Shown here: positions 45,297 to 54,353 of the stretch, one piece after another
Numbering within the stretch: the first letter of the stretch is position 1
Layout: each line of letters starts with the position of its first letter
DNA from: Paracoccaceae bacterium
GTDB lineage: Bacteria; Pseudomonadota; Alphaproteobacteria; Rhodobacterales; Rhodobacteraceae
NCBI GenBank assembly: GCA_030697175.1
Contig: JAUYQR010000024.1
Coordinates: forward strand, 1 to 64,000
Length of the DNA: 64,000 nt
Direction of reading: 5' to 3'
The notes under the pieces: generated by a model
The model's database searches: none
What the model saw: the letters and a program-made list of their open reading frames with translations, nothing else
Told to the model about the DNA's origin: nothing
Program-made: the position numbers and the translations under genes

Positions 45297-45426
45297 CGAT
45301 GACTGCTATCGGCTGCGCATGAAGCGCCCGCCGCGATCGGCGCAACCTCCGCGTCCGATCGCCGATCCTGCTTTCAGCGCTTGGGTCTCGGCCTGAAAAA
45401 TTCTCTGCGCCCTCTGAAATGAACAA

Positions 45427-45449
45427 GGCGCGAGCTTGCAGCCCGCGCC
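45427..45449 (-). terminator. glyA terminator hairpin
   Basis: GGCGCG (45427-45432) pairs with CGCGCC (45444-45449), with a further GC pair inside, 24 bases past the glyA stop. On the minus strand TTGTTCATTTC follows, a moderately T-rich tail. Confidence 0.5.
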
Positions 45450-45472
45450 CGGCCATTATCATTGCGGCGAGC

Positions 45473-46768
45473 TCAGAGGTCCGGATAAATCGGGAACTGC
45501 TGGCACAGTGCCTCGACCTCGGTGCGCACCTTGGCTTCGACCGCGCCATTGCCATCCTCGCCATTTGCGGCCAGCCCGTCCACCACTTCAACGATCCAGC
45601 GCCCGATCTGGCGGAATTCGCCTTCGCCAAATCCGCGCGTCGTGCCCGCCGGAGTGCCAAGACGCACGCCGGAAGTGATCGTCGGCTTTTCGGTATCGAA
45701 CGGAATGCCGTTCTTGTTGCAGGTGATATGCGCGCGGCCCAAGGCCTTTTCAGTCGCGTTGCCCTTGACCGCCTTAGGGCGAAGGTCGACCAGCATCAGG
45801 TGCGTGTCGGTGCCGCCGGTTACGATATCAAGACCGCCTTTCATCAATTCGTCCGCCAGAGCCTGCGCGTTCTTCACGACCTGCGACTGATAGGTCTGGA
45901 AGCCTGGTTGCAACGCCTCGCCAAAGGCGACTGCTTTGGCGGCGATCACATGCATCAATGGACCGCCCTGAATGCCCGGGAAAATTGCACTGTTGACCTT
46001 CTTTGCAATCGCCTCGTCATTCGTCAGGATCATGCCACCGCGCGGGCCGCGCAGGGTCTTGTGCGTCGTCGTGGTCGCCACATGCGCGTGCGGGAAGGGC
46101 GAGGGATAAAGCCCTGCCGCCACCAGACCGGCGAAGTGAGCCATGTCGACCAGAAGATACGCGCCAACGCTGTCGGCAATCTCGCGCATCCGGGCGAAAT
46201 CTATGATCCGCGGAATGGCCGACCCGCCGGCAATGATCATCTTGGGTTGATGTTCGGTCGCCAGTGCCTGAACCTGATCGTAATCCAGCGTCAGGTCCTG
46301 TTTCCGCACGCCGTATTGCACCGCATGAAACCACTTGCCCGACTGGTTCGGCGCCGCGCCATGCGTCAGGTGACCGCCGGCATCAAGGCTCATCCCCAGA
46401 ATCGTGTCGCCGGGTTTGATCAGCGCCTGAAACACGCCCTGGTTTGCCTGGCTGCCCGAGTTCGGCTGCACGTTTGCGAAGGTTACGCCAAATAACTTGC
46501 AGGCGCGGTCGATTGCCAGATTCTCCGCCACGTCCACGAACTGGCAGCCGCCGTAGTAGCGTTTGCCCGGATAGCCTTCGGCATATTTGTTCGTCATCAC
46601 CGAGCCTTGCGCTTCCATCACCGCGCGGCTGACGATGTTCTCCGAAGCGATCAACTCGATCTCGTGGCGCTGGCGGCCCAGTTCCGAGGTGATGGAGGCG
46701 AAAAGCTCCGGGTCGCGGCTGCTGAGCGTTTCAGTAAAGAAGCCGGAGTCGCGATGCGAAGCGTTCAT
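45473..46768 (-). CDS. glyA: Serine hydroxymethyltransferase
   Basis: PLP enzyme interconverting serine and glycine with tetrahydrofolate; it works with the glycine cleavage system encoded at 15-19.5 kb in one-carbon supply. The 431-residue protein has [15 protein letters not shown]-like sequence ([15 protein letters not shown] near residue 60), the PLP lysine in [14 protein letters not shown] near 237, and the usual C-terminal domain. It is monocistronic and divergent from nadK across a 203-base gap in which no glycine aptamer was seen. Confidence 0.97.
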   Translation of the reverse strand: MNASHRDSGFFTETLSSRDPELFASITSELGRQRHEIELIASENIVSRAVMEAQGSVMTNKYAEGYPGKRYYGGCQFVDVAENLAIDRACKLFGVTFANVQPNSGSQANQGVFQALIKPGDTILGMSLDAGGHLTHGAAPNQSGKWFHAVQYGVRKQDLTLDYDQVQALATEHQPKMIIAGGSAIPRIIDFARMREIADSVGAYLLVDMAHFAGLVAAGLYPSPFPHAHVATTTTHKTLRGPRGGMILTNDEAIAKKVNSAIFPGIQGGPLMHVIAAKAVAFGEALQPGFQTYQSQVVKNAQALADELMKGGLDIVTGGTDTHLMLVDLRPKAVKGNATEKALGRAHITCNKNGIPFDTEKPTITSGVRLGTPAGTTRGFGEGEFRQIGRWIVEVVDGLAANGEDGNGAVEAKVRTEVEALCQQFPIYPDL

Positions 46769-46971
46769 GAAGCAGGTCCTCTTTGGGCCAAGGGCAGGGT
46801 GCGGCGCTATTTAGAGCACCGATTGTCCTACGGAAAGGCAAGAAAACGACCTTTTTCGCCATTGCGACGAAATCATGTTGCCGCACAGTGCGCCCCCTGC
46901 CCATCGGTTTGGCACCAACCCCTTGAGTTTACCTACTACCCCGGCCAAGACTGCTGCGATCGGGGGACGCC

Positions 46972-47736
46972 ATGCCACAACGTATCAGGTTCACGGCCAG
47001 CAGGGCCCCGGCGGCCATCGAAGCCCTTGCGGCCCTGACTGCGACCTATGGGCAGGCCGACCTCAGGCAAGCCGAGGTGATTGTCGCCCTGGGCGGCGAC
47101 GGGTTCATGTTGCAGACATTGCATTCAACCAAGGGCAGGGACCTCCCGGTCTACGGCATGAACTGCGGAACCATTGGCTTTTTGATGAATGCCTATTCTG
47201 CCGACGACCTGCCCGCCCGCCTGGCCGCCGCCGAAGAGGCCGTCATCCATCCCTTGTCGATGCGGGCTATCAACACCAAGGGCAAGCTGACTGCGGCCCT
47301 GGCGATCAACGAAGTAGCATTGCTGCGGCAAGGCCCACAGGCGGCCAAGCTGCGCATCAGCATCGACGGGCGAGAACGTATGCCCGAACTGGTTTGCGAT
47401 GGCGCCTTGGTGGCGACACCAGCCGGGTCCACCGCTTACAATTATTCGGCACACGGTCCGATCCTGCCGATCGGCGCCGATGTGCTCGCCCTTACCGCAA
47501 TTGCCGCGTTCCGACCGCGGCGCTGGCGTGGCGCCGTGCTGCCGATGTCGGGCGTCGTGCGGTTTGACGTGCTGGACCCAGATAAACGCCCCGTGATGGC
47601 CGATGCCGACAGCCGGGCGTCTGTTCGCGATGTGGCAAGCGTCGAGATCAGGTCTGAAAGATCGGTTCAGCACCGCCTGTTGTTCGACCCCGGTCACGGT
47701 CTGGAAGAGCGTCTGATCGGCGAGCAGTTCGTATAA
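46972..47736 (+). CDS. nadK: NAD kinase
   Basis: A 254-residue enzyme phosphorylating NAD+ to NADP+. The catalytic GGDG motif is in VALGGDGFMLQTLH at about residue 40; NEVALLR near residue 110 and TPAGSTAYNYSAHGPILP near residue 145 are the conserved substrate segments. Length is typical for the short alphaproteobacterial form. It starts at ATG 46972 after GGGGGA. It converges with the LuxO-like regulator gene, 11 bases away. Confidence 0.95.
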   Translation: MPQRIRFTASRAPAAIEALAALTATYGQADLRQAEVIVALGGDGFMLQTLHSTKGRDLPVYGMNCGTIGFLMNAYSADDLPARLAAAEEAVIHPLSMRAINTKGKLTAALAINEVALLRQGPQAAKLRISIDGRERMPELVCDGALVATPAGSTAYNYSAHGPILPIGADVLALTAIAAFRPRRWRGAVLPMSGVVRFDVLDPDKRPVMADADSRASVRDVASVEIRSERSVQHRLLFDPGHGLEERLIGEQFV

Positions 47737-47747
47737 GGGCGCGGCCC

Positions 47748-49166
47748 TTACACTTTGGTCCAGCCGTCGATCTTGCGGTAAAGCGTTGACGGAGACACGT
47801 CCAGAACGCGCGCTGCCTTGGGAACCGACCCGCCGTATCGCGCCAGCGTGGCCTCGATGATCTTGCGCTCTGCCTCGGCCAGCGTCAGGCCAACCATAAC
47901 CCCCGCCTCGGCAGGTGGTTCGGGCAGCGCGCGCAGCCTTTCGGGACCGCGGTGGGGTGTCATCTCGGCCGCAAGACCCGGTGGCAGCATCTCGACCCCG
48001 ACCCAGCCGCCGGGATTGAGCACGACCACGTTGCGCATGACGTTCAACAGTTGCCGCACATTGCCGGGCCAGGGCAAGCGCGGCAGAAGATCCCGCACCT
48101 CGGCCTCCAAACCATAGAACGTGCGCCCCTCCTCTTCGGCAAACCTGAACAGCGCGGCTTCCGCGATCTCGATCACGTCCTGCCCCCGGTCCCTTAGCGG
48201 CGGCATGTGGATCGGCACCACGAACAGGCGGTAATACAGGTCCTCACGGAAATGACCGCGATGGACTGCATCAAGGGGGTCGCGGTTCGTGGCACAAACG
48301 ATGCGCACATTCACCTTGCGCGGACGGGTTGCGCCGACCGGCTGGACCGTCGAGGTTTGCAGAAACCGCAGCAGTTTCGTCTGCAAGGCCGGTGCCATTT
48401 CACAGATTTCGTCCAGAAACAGTGTCCCGCCGTCAGCCGCCGCCGCAGCGCCAGGCTTGTCGGAAATTGCACCGGTAAAGCTGCCCTTCATGTGGCCGAA
48501 AACTTCGCTTTCAAGCAAATCCTGCGGAATCGCACCGCAGTTGAGCGCAATGAACGGCCCCTCGGCCCGTGCCGAATTGGCGTGGACAGCCAGCGCGCAA
48601 AGCTCCTTCCCCGTTCCGCTTTCCCCCGTGATGAACACCGTGGCCATCGACCGCGCCACCGACGCGATCGTGTCGTGAATCCGCTGCATCGTGTCGGACG
48701 ACCCGATGAACGACGAGCCGTCCTGCAGCATCGCGCGGTCCTGTGGGCCGGGATCAGGCAAGGCTGCCGGTGCCTTGCGCGGCAACCTTTCAGCCAGCGC
48801 GTTCTGCACCGCGCCGAGCAGGCGATTTTCATCGAATGGCTTCACCAGGAAGTCATGCGCCCCGGCACGCATCGCTTCGACCGCGCGATTGACCGACCCG
48901 TTCGCAGTAATCGCGATGACGCAGGTTTCCGGCCTGAGCGCGAGCATGTCCTGCATCAACATCAAACCGTCACGGTCGGGCAGGATAAGGTCAAGCAGTA
49001 CGACCACCGGCTGAAGCCCGCGAAATTGCGCCAAGCCGTCCGCGGCGGTGCTTGCGACCGAAACGCGATATCCGGCCGATGCCAGAACCGACCGATAGAC
49101 AAGTTGCAGCGAGGCCGTGTCCTCAATCAAAAGCACGCTGGGTGTCCAGGCTGAACCGGGCTTCAT
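47748..49166 (-). CDS. LuxO-like sigma-54-dependent response regulator
   Basis: A 472-residue NtrC-family activator: receiver domain (1-125) with phospho-acceptor Asp59, AAA+ domain with Walker A GESGTGKE (181-188), Walker B LFLDE (249-253) and a C-terminal Fis-type HTH (KAARVLDVSPSTLYRKI). The sigma-54 contact loop reads GSFTGA (228-233) instead of GAFTGA. Its start overlaps the stop of the HPt gene upstream, so the pair resembles LuxU-LuxO of vibrios, where an HPt protein passes phosphate to the regulator. No sensor kinase is adjacent. Target genes unknown. Confidence 0.92.
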   Translation of the reverse strand: MKPGSAWTPSVLLIEDTASLQLVYRSVLASAGYRVSVASTAADGLAQFRGLQPVVVLLDLILPDRDGLMLMQDMLALRPETCVIAITANGSVNRAVEAMRAGAHDFLVKPFDENRLLGAVQNALAERLPRKAPAALPDPGPQDRAMLQDGSSFIGSSDTMQRIHDTIASVARSMATVFITGESGTGKELCALAVHANSARAEGPFIALNCGAIPQDLLESEVFGHMKGSFTGAISDKPGAAAAADGGTLFLDEICEMAPALQTKLLRFLQTSTVQPVGATRPRKVNVRIVCATNRDPLDAVHRGHFREDLYYRLFVVPIHMPPLRDRGQDVIEIAEAALFRFAEEEGRTFYGLEAEVRDLLPRLPWPGNVRQLLNVMRNVVVLNPGGWVGVEMLPPGLAAEMTPHRGPERLRALPEPPAEAGVMVGLTLAEAERKIIEATLARYGGSVPKAARVLDVSPSTLYRKIDGWTKV

Positions 49167-49714
49167 CGGGCAGCCGCAATGGGCTGTGTCGCCGCCACGA
49201 CGGCGATGAGCGCGTCAAGTTCGCCAAGCGCCTCGGGCACAAGGGAAAAAAGCGAGGCGTGGTCAGTAACGTGTGCAGCGGCGTTCATCTGTTCGGCGAG
49301 GGTCTGCAGCGAAACCGCGCCGACCGACCCCGCCAGCGAAATCAGCACATGGCTTGCCGCACGAAGCCCTGACCAATCCAGACTAGCCATCGACGCCGAG
49401 GATTGGTCGCGGGTGGCGATCAGGTCTTCGGACAGGCGCGCCAGTAGTTCGGCTCCGTTCTCGGGCCCTGCCAGTTGCAAAAGGCGCTGAAAACGGGCCG
49501 GTTCGAACTGGCGCATCCCTTCGGTCGCCGGCTTTGCCTGCTGAACCTCCGATTGCAGCTTTGCACCACCAAGTCTCAACGCCGCCCGACGCAAGACATC
49601 AAGTTCGGCTCGCTGCGTTTCGGATGAAACCAATGCTTCCAACTGGTTGATCACCAGATGCAATCGGTCAAGCGCCGTATCGATCTCGGACGCGGCATTG
49701 GAACGGCCAATCAT
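49163..49714 (-). CDS. HPt-domain phosphotransfer protein
   Basis: A 183-residue, helix-rich protein. The second half carries an HPt-like segment LRAASHVLISLAGSVGA with His122 in the place of the phosphorylated His (usual form HxLKGxAxxxGA; here the Lys and Gly are Ile and Ser). The first 70 residues may form a coiled coil. It overlaps the LuxO-like gene by four bases and probably donates phosphate to it. The upstream region has the near-perfect palindrome at 49763-49779. Confidence 0.75.
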   Translation of the reverse strand: MIGRSNAASEIDTALDRLHLVINQLEALVSSETQRAELDVLRRAALRLGGAKLQSEVQQAKPATEGMRQFEPARFQRLLQLAGPENGAELLARLSEDLIATRDQSSASMASLDWSGLRAASHVLISLAGSVGAVSLQTLAEQMNAAAHVTDHASLFSLVPEALGELDALIAVVAATQPIAAAR

Positions 49715-49762
49715 GGCGGCGGTCCGGACTGACAGGCGAGTGACCTATTGATGAAAGGCGAC

Positions 49763-49779
49763 CTTTGCATAATGCAAAG
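49763..49779. promoter_or_regulatory. CTTTGCATAATGCAAAG palindrome upstream of the HPt gene
   Basis: An 8-bp perfect inverted repeat with one central base, 49 bases upstream of the HPt start and 50 bases after the prpE stop. Its half-site TTTGCA also occurs in the prpE upstream palindromes, so the same or a related regulator may bind. Confidence 0.45.
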
Positions 49780-49828
49780 AATTGACGCATTTCGCCACGA
49801 CTGTCCAGCAGATCCCGCAGAGCGTGTA

Positions 49829-51721
49829 TCAGACCTTGGCCAATCCAATGCTGCGCAGTGCCGTTGCAATTTCATCCAGGATTGCTGGATCGTCGATTGT
49901 GGCAGGCATTTTCCATGGCTGCCTGTCCGCAATCTTGACCATCGTAGCACGCAGGATCTTGCCCGACCGGGTTTTTGGCAGGCGGTCCACCACCAGGGCA
50001 CGCTTGAAGTCTGCAACCGGGCCGATCTTGTCGCGGACAAGTGCCACGCATTCCTTCACCACATCGGCATGGTCACGGGTCGAGCCTTTGTTCAGGCAGA
50101 GGAGCCCCAAAGGCGATTGCCCTTTCAGATCATCCGCCACACCAATCACGGCGCATTCGGCGACATCGCGGTGTCCTGCCAGCACCTCTTCCATCGCGCC
50201 GGTCGACAGGCGATGGCCGGCGACGTTGATCACATCATCGGTCCGGGCCATGATGTAAAGATACCCATCGGCGTCGACAAAGCCAGCATCCCCCGTTTCG
50301 TAGTAACCCGGGAAATGGGCAAGATAGCTTTTGCGGAACCGATCTTCAGCGTTCCACAGCGTCGGCAGGGTGCCGGGGGGCAGCGGCAGTTTGATCGCAA
50401 TCGCGCCGAGCGTGCCGGGGGCGACGGGATGGCCGCCTTCGTCCAGCACCTGCACATCGTAGCCCGGCATCGCGACCGAAGGCGAGCCGATCTTGACGGG
50501 AAGCTGTTCGATGCCGATCGGGTTGGCTGCAATGGCGTAGCCGGTTTCTGTCTGCCACCAATGGTCGATGACCGGTACGTTAAGATGCCGCTGCGCCCAA
50601 AGGATCGTGTCGGGATCGGCACGTTCACCGGCAAGAAACAGCGCCTGAAGGTTCGGCATTGGGTGTCGGCCAACCAGCGCCCCCTCGGGATCATCGCGCT
50701 TTATTGCGCGCAGCGCGGTCGGGGCGGTGAAAAAGCTGCGCACATTGTGTTCAGCTATCACGCGCCAAAAGGCGGCTGCGTCAGGAGTGCCCACCGGCTT
50801 GCCTTCGTAGACGACGGTGGTGCAGCCGGCGATCAGCGGCGCGTAGCAGATGTAGCTGTGGCCAACGACCCAACCCACATCCGAAGCCGCCCAGAACACA
50901 TCGCCATGCCCGCAATTATAGATCGCGCGCATCGTCCAGTTCAGGGCTACCAGATGCCCGCCGGTTGGCCGGACCACGCCCTTCGGTGCGCCGGTCGTGC
51001 CCGAGGTGTAAAGAATGTAGGCCGGGTGAGAGCCTTCGACTGGCACGCAGTCTGCCGGGTCGACACCATATTGGAATTCGTGCCACGCCACGTCACGACC
51101 CGGTACAAGCCGTGCAACCTCCTGTTCGCGCTGGAAGATCACGCAAAAATCCGGCTTGTGGTCAGCCATCTCGATCGCCCCGTCGAGAAGCGGCTTGTAG
51201 TGAACCACGCGCGACGGTTCGATCCCGCAGGATGCCGCGATGATCGCCTTTGGCGTGCAATCGTCAATCCGCACGGCAAGTTCGGCCGCCGCAAACCCGC
51301 CGAACACGACAGAATGAATCGCGCCAAGCCGCGCACAGGCCAGCATGGCCTCCAACGCCTCGGGGACCATAGGCATGTAGATGATGACGCGGTCGCCCTT
51401 GGTGATGCCCTTGGCTCGCAGCGCACCGGCAAGTCGGGCGACACGGTCCCGCAACTCGGCATAGGTGATGACGTGTTTGGTGCCGGTTACCGGGCTGTCG
51501 TGGATGATGGCAGGCTGCTTGCCGCGCCCTGCGGCGACATGGCGGTCAACCGCATTCCAGCAGGTGTTTACGGTTGCATCAGTGAACCATTCATAAAGCG
51601 GCGCCCGGCTGTCGTTCAGCGCGTGGATTGGCTTTTCCACCCAGTCGATGTCTTCGGCGGCCCTCAGCCAGAATGCTTCAGGATCTGCCTTCCAGCCGGC
51701 ATAGGTCTGTGCAAACGTCAT
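49829..51721 (-). CDS. prpE: Propionyl-CoA synthetase (acyl-CoA synthetase, PrpE type)
   Basis: A 630-residue AMP-forming CoA ligase activating propionate, possibly also acetate. Motifs: YTSGTTGAPKGVVR near residue 240, WWQTETGY near 400, YLYIMARTDDVINVAGHRLS near 500 and the catalytic Lys in KTRSGKILRATM near 590. N-terminal MTFAQTYAGWKADPEAFWL is typical of PrpE. ATG 51721 has GGGAG upstream, while the longer frame runs into the promoter. Two GTTTGCAAAC palindromes 119 and 168 bases upstream resemble sites known for propionyl-CoA-responsive regulators. Confidence 0.92.
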   Translation of the reverse strand: MTFAQTYAGWKADPEAFWLRAAEDIDWVEKPIHALNDSRAPLYEWFTDATVNTCWNAVDRHVAAGRGKQPAIIHDSPVTGTKHVITYAELRDRVARLAGALRAKGITKGDRVIIYMPMVPEALEAMLACARLGAIHSVVFGGFAAAELAVRIDDCTPKAIIAASCGIEPSRVVHYKPLLDGAIEMADHKPDFCVIFQREQEVARLVPGRDVAWHEFQYGVDPADCVPVEGSHPAYILYTSGTTGAPKGVVRPTGGHLVALNWTMRAIYNCGHGDVFWAASDVGWVVGHSYICYAPLIAGCTTVVYEGKPVGTPDAAAFWRVIAEHNVRSFFTAPTALRAIKRDDPEGALVGRHPMPNLQALFLAGERADPDTILWAQRHLNVPVIDHWWQTETGYAIAANPIGIEQLPVKIGSPSVAMPGYDVQVLDEGGHPVAPGTLGAIAIKLPLPPGTLPTLWNAEDRFRKSYLAHFPGYYETGDAGFVDADGYLYIMARTDDVINVAGHRLSTGAMEEVLAGHRDVAECAVIGVADDLKGQSPLGLLCLNKGSTRDHADVVKECVALVRDKIGPVADFKRALVVDRLPKTRSGKILRATMVKIADRQPWKMPATIDDPAILDEIATALRSIGLAKV

Positions 51722-51804
51722 GGCGTCTCCCCCGCTGACCGATTGCCCGTTAGTTACGGCAGATGGGACTGTTGACGCAACGCTGTTACCGGCAACGGCA
51801 CGCA

Positions 51805-51898
51805 CCAATTTGCATAATTGGCTCCCCGCTAAGCGGTAAGTTTGCAAACCCCTGATGTGGCGTGCTTTTGACGTTCATCGGCGGCGGTGTTTGCAAAC
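51805..51898 (-). promoter_or_regulatory. prpE upstream region with repeated TTTGCA palindromes
   Basis: GTTTGCAAAC occurs at 51840-51849 and again at 51889-51898, 39 bases apart; CCAATTTGCATAATTGG (51805-51821) is a third, looser palindrome. TTTGCAAA repeats are the reported binding motif of the short-chain fatty acyl-CoA regulator PccR/ScfR in Rhodobacter sphaeroides. The spacing here is larger than the reported close pair, so the assignment is inferred. Confidence 0.6.
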
Positions 51899-51935
51899 TT
51901 TTCGCTTCGGCACGGCGAGATTTGTGTCAGTGATT

Positions 51936-54215
51936 CTATTTGTAGTGGTCGACGGGTGTGCCTGCAATGGCCGACATATTGAGTAACCCGCGCGCCGTGA
52001 TGGCCGGAGTGACCACATGGGCCTTATTGCCCATGCCCATCAAGATCGGCCCGACCTCCAGCCCGCCAGCCTTGACCTTCAGGATGTTGCGCACGCCTGA
52101 AGCAGCATCGGCACTGGCAAAGACAAGCACGTTTGCCGCACCTTCATAGCGTGACCCCGGCAGAAGCCGGTCGCGCAGCGATTGGTCAAGGGCTGCGTCG
52201 ATGTTCATCTCGCCCTCGTAGGCGAAATCCGGCTCTCGGGCGTCAAGCAATTCCAGTGCGGCGCGCATCCGCAACGCATTGCCGTTCTCCATGTTGCCGA
52301 ACTGGCTTTGCGTGCAAAGCGCTATCTTGGGCGTCAAGCCAAAGCGGCGAACGTGCCGGGCCGCGCCAATCACGGTGTTCATGATCTGCTCGGGCGTCGG
52401 TTCGGCGTTGACATGGGTGTCGGCGATGAAAAGAGGGCCATCTTCAAGGATCATCATGCTGAGAGCAGCCACCGGATGCAGCCCGTCGCGTGCAAGGATC
52501 TGGCGGATGTAACCAAGGTGCCAGAGGTATTGCCCCAGGGTTCCACAGATCATGCTGTCCGCCTCGCCACGGTGGACCATGATCGCGGCGATGGCCGTGG
52601 TGTTGGTGCGCATCACTGCGCGGGCGGTGTCGGGGGTGACACCGCGCCGCGCCATCAACTCGTGGTAGGTTCCCCAGTAATCGCGGTAACGATGGTCGTT
52701 CTCCGGGTTCACCAGCAGGAAATCCTTGCCCGGCCGGATCGGCAGGCCATATCGCTCGCATCGCGCCTCGATGACCTCGGGCCGACCGATCAGGATCGGG
52801 ATGTCGGTGGTTTCTTCAAGCACGGCGTTCGCTGCGCGCAACACACGCTCGTCTTCACCTTCGGCAAAGACAATGCGGCGAGTCGCAAGTTTGGATGCCT
52901 CGAAAACCGGACGCATCAACAGCGCGGATTTGAAGACCGAACCGTCAAGCTGGCGCTTGTAGGCCTCCAGATCGGCAATCGGGCGGGTCGCAACGCCGGT
53001 CTCCATCGCGGCGCGGGCGACCGCGCTGGCGACAACGCCGATGAGGCGCGGATCGAAGGGTTTGGGAATGAGATATTCTGGCCCGAATGACAGCGTTTCG
53101 CCGCGGTAGGCGGCGGCGGCCTCGGCGCTTGTGGTAGCGCGGGCAAGGGCTGCGATGCCTTCGATGCAGGCTATTTCCATCGCGTCGTTGATCTCGGTCG
53201 CGCCGACATCAAGTGCGCCGCGAAAGATGAACGGAAAGCAAAGGACGTTGTTGACCTGGTTGGCGAAATCCGAACGTCCGGTTGCCATGATTGCGTCCGG
53301 CGCAACGGCCCGAACAGCGTCTGGCAGGATCTCCGGCATCGGGTTGGCAAGTGCGAAGATGATTGGCTTTGGTGGCATCCTCGCGACCATTTCCGGTGTC
53401 AGCACACCAGGGCCGGACAGTCCCAGAAACAGGTCGGCACCCGCGATCACGTCAGCCAAGGTCGCAGGAGTGGTGCCTTGTGCAAACGCTGCCTTCTGCG
53501 GCGTCATCTGCGCGGTCCGGCCTTCGTAGACCAGCCCTTCCAGATCGCAAAGCCAGATGTTCTTGCGCTGAACTCCAAGCTTGACCAGCATCTCCAGACA
53601 GGCGATGCCTGCCGCCCCGCCACCAGTGGAGACGATCCTGATGTCTTCAAAGCGCTTTTCCGCCACGATCAGCGCATTGGTGGCCGCCGCGCCCACCACG
53701 ATGGCCGTGCCGTGCTGGTCGTCATGAAAGACCGGAATCTTCATGCGCTCGCGGCACAGCCGTTCGACGATGAAGCAATCGGGCGCCTTGATGTCTTCAA
53801 GGTTGATCGCGCCGAACGTCGGCTCCAGCGCGCAGACAATGGCGGCGAGTTTCTCGGGGTCGGGTTCATTCAGTTCGATGTCGAAACAGTCGATGTTCGC
53901 GAATTTCTTGAAGAGGACAGCCTTGCCCTCCATTACCGGCTTTGATGCCAGCGCACCGATATTGCCAAGGCCAAGCACCGCCGTGCCGTTGGTGACAACG
54001 GCCACAAGGTTGCCGCGGCTGGTGTAGCGGCTGGCGGTGGAGGGATCGGACTTGATCTCGAGGCAGGCTTCCGCGACGCCGGGCGAATAGGCGCGCGCAA
54101 GGTCGCGTCCGTTGGCAAGCGGTTTCGTGGCGCGGATTTCCAGTTTTCCGGGCTTGGGGAATTCGTGGTAATCCAGCGCCGCCTGACGTGCGTTGTCGTT
54201 GCGAGCCTCGTCCAT
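51936..54215 (-). CDS. maeB: NADP-dependent malic enzyme with phosphotransacetylase-like domain
   Basis: A 759-residue bifunctional-looking protein that decarboxylates malate to pyruvate. The malic enzyme part (1-430) has [32 protein letters not shown] and an NADP Rossmann domain with [13 protein letters not shown]. The C-terminal 320 residues resemble phosphotransacetylase but in this enzyme class act as a regulatory domain for acetyl-CoA. GGAGGG precedes the ATG. It lies next to prpE in the same orientation with a 214-base gap, and divergent from the bicupin gene. Confidence 0.95.
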   Translation of the reverse strand: MDEARNDNARQAALDYHEFPKPGKLEIRATKPLANGRDLARAYSPGVAEACLEIKSDPSTASRYTSRGNLVAVVTNGTAVLGLGNIGALASKPVMEGKAVLFKKFANIDCFDIELNEPDPEKLAAIVCALEPTFGAINLEDIKAPDCFIVERLCRERMKIPVFHDDQHGTAIVVGAAATNALIVAEKRFEDIRIVSTGGGAAGIACLEMLVKLGVQRKNIWLCDLEGLVYEGRTAQMTPQKAAFAQGTTPATLADVIAGADLFLGLSGPGVLTPEMVARMPPKPIIFALANPMPEILPDAVRAVAPDAIMATGRSDFANQVNNVLCFPFIFRGALDVGATEINDAMEIACIEGIAALARATTSAEAAAAYRGETLSFGPEYLIPKPFDPRLIGVVASAVARAAMETGVATRPIADLEAYKRQLDGSVFKSALLMRPVFEASKLATRRIVFAEGEDERVLRAANAVLEETTDIPILIGRPEVIEARCERYGLPIRPGKDFLLVNPENDHRYRDYWGTYHELMARRGVTPDTARAVMRTNTTAIAAIMVHRGEADSMICGTLGQYLWHLGYIRQILARDGLHPVAALSMMILEDGPLFIADTHVNAEPTPEQIMNTVIGAARHVRRFGLTPKIALCTQSQFGNMENGNALRMRAALELLDAREPDFAYEGEMNIDAALDQSLRDRLLPGSRYEGAANVLVFASADAASGVRNILKVKAGGLEVGPILMGMGNKAHVVTPAITARGLLNMSAIAGTPVDHYK

Positions 54216-54231
54216 TCCGCCCTCCAGAAAT

Positions 54232-54251
54232 TTGGTTTAGCCCTAAACCAA
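54232..54251. promoter_or_regulatory. Operator-like palindrome between maeB and the nucleoside operon
   Basis: TTGGTTTAG (54232-54240) and CTAAACCAA (54243-54251) form a 9-bp perfect inverted repeat with two central bases. It lies 17 bases upstream of the maeB start and 103 bases before the bicupin gene, a position suited to a dimeric repressor. The regulator is unknown. Confidence 0.5.
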
Positions 54252-54353
54252 TTCTTCGCACCTGCCAACACCGTCGGATGCGCAGGTCCTTTCGGCATCG
54301 CTTGCAAATCCTGCCGATGCCAATCACCATGCAGCGATAGCACGAGGAACACC

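Noticed and set aside
46769-46971. A glycine aptamer upstream of glyA
   Set aside because: None of the conserved core sequences (GCCGAAGG, CTCAGGC, AAGGACAGA) is present between glyA and nadK.
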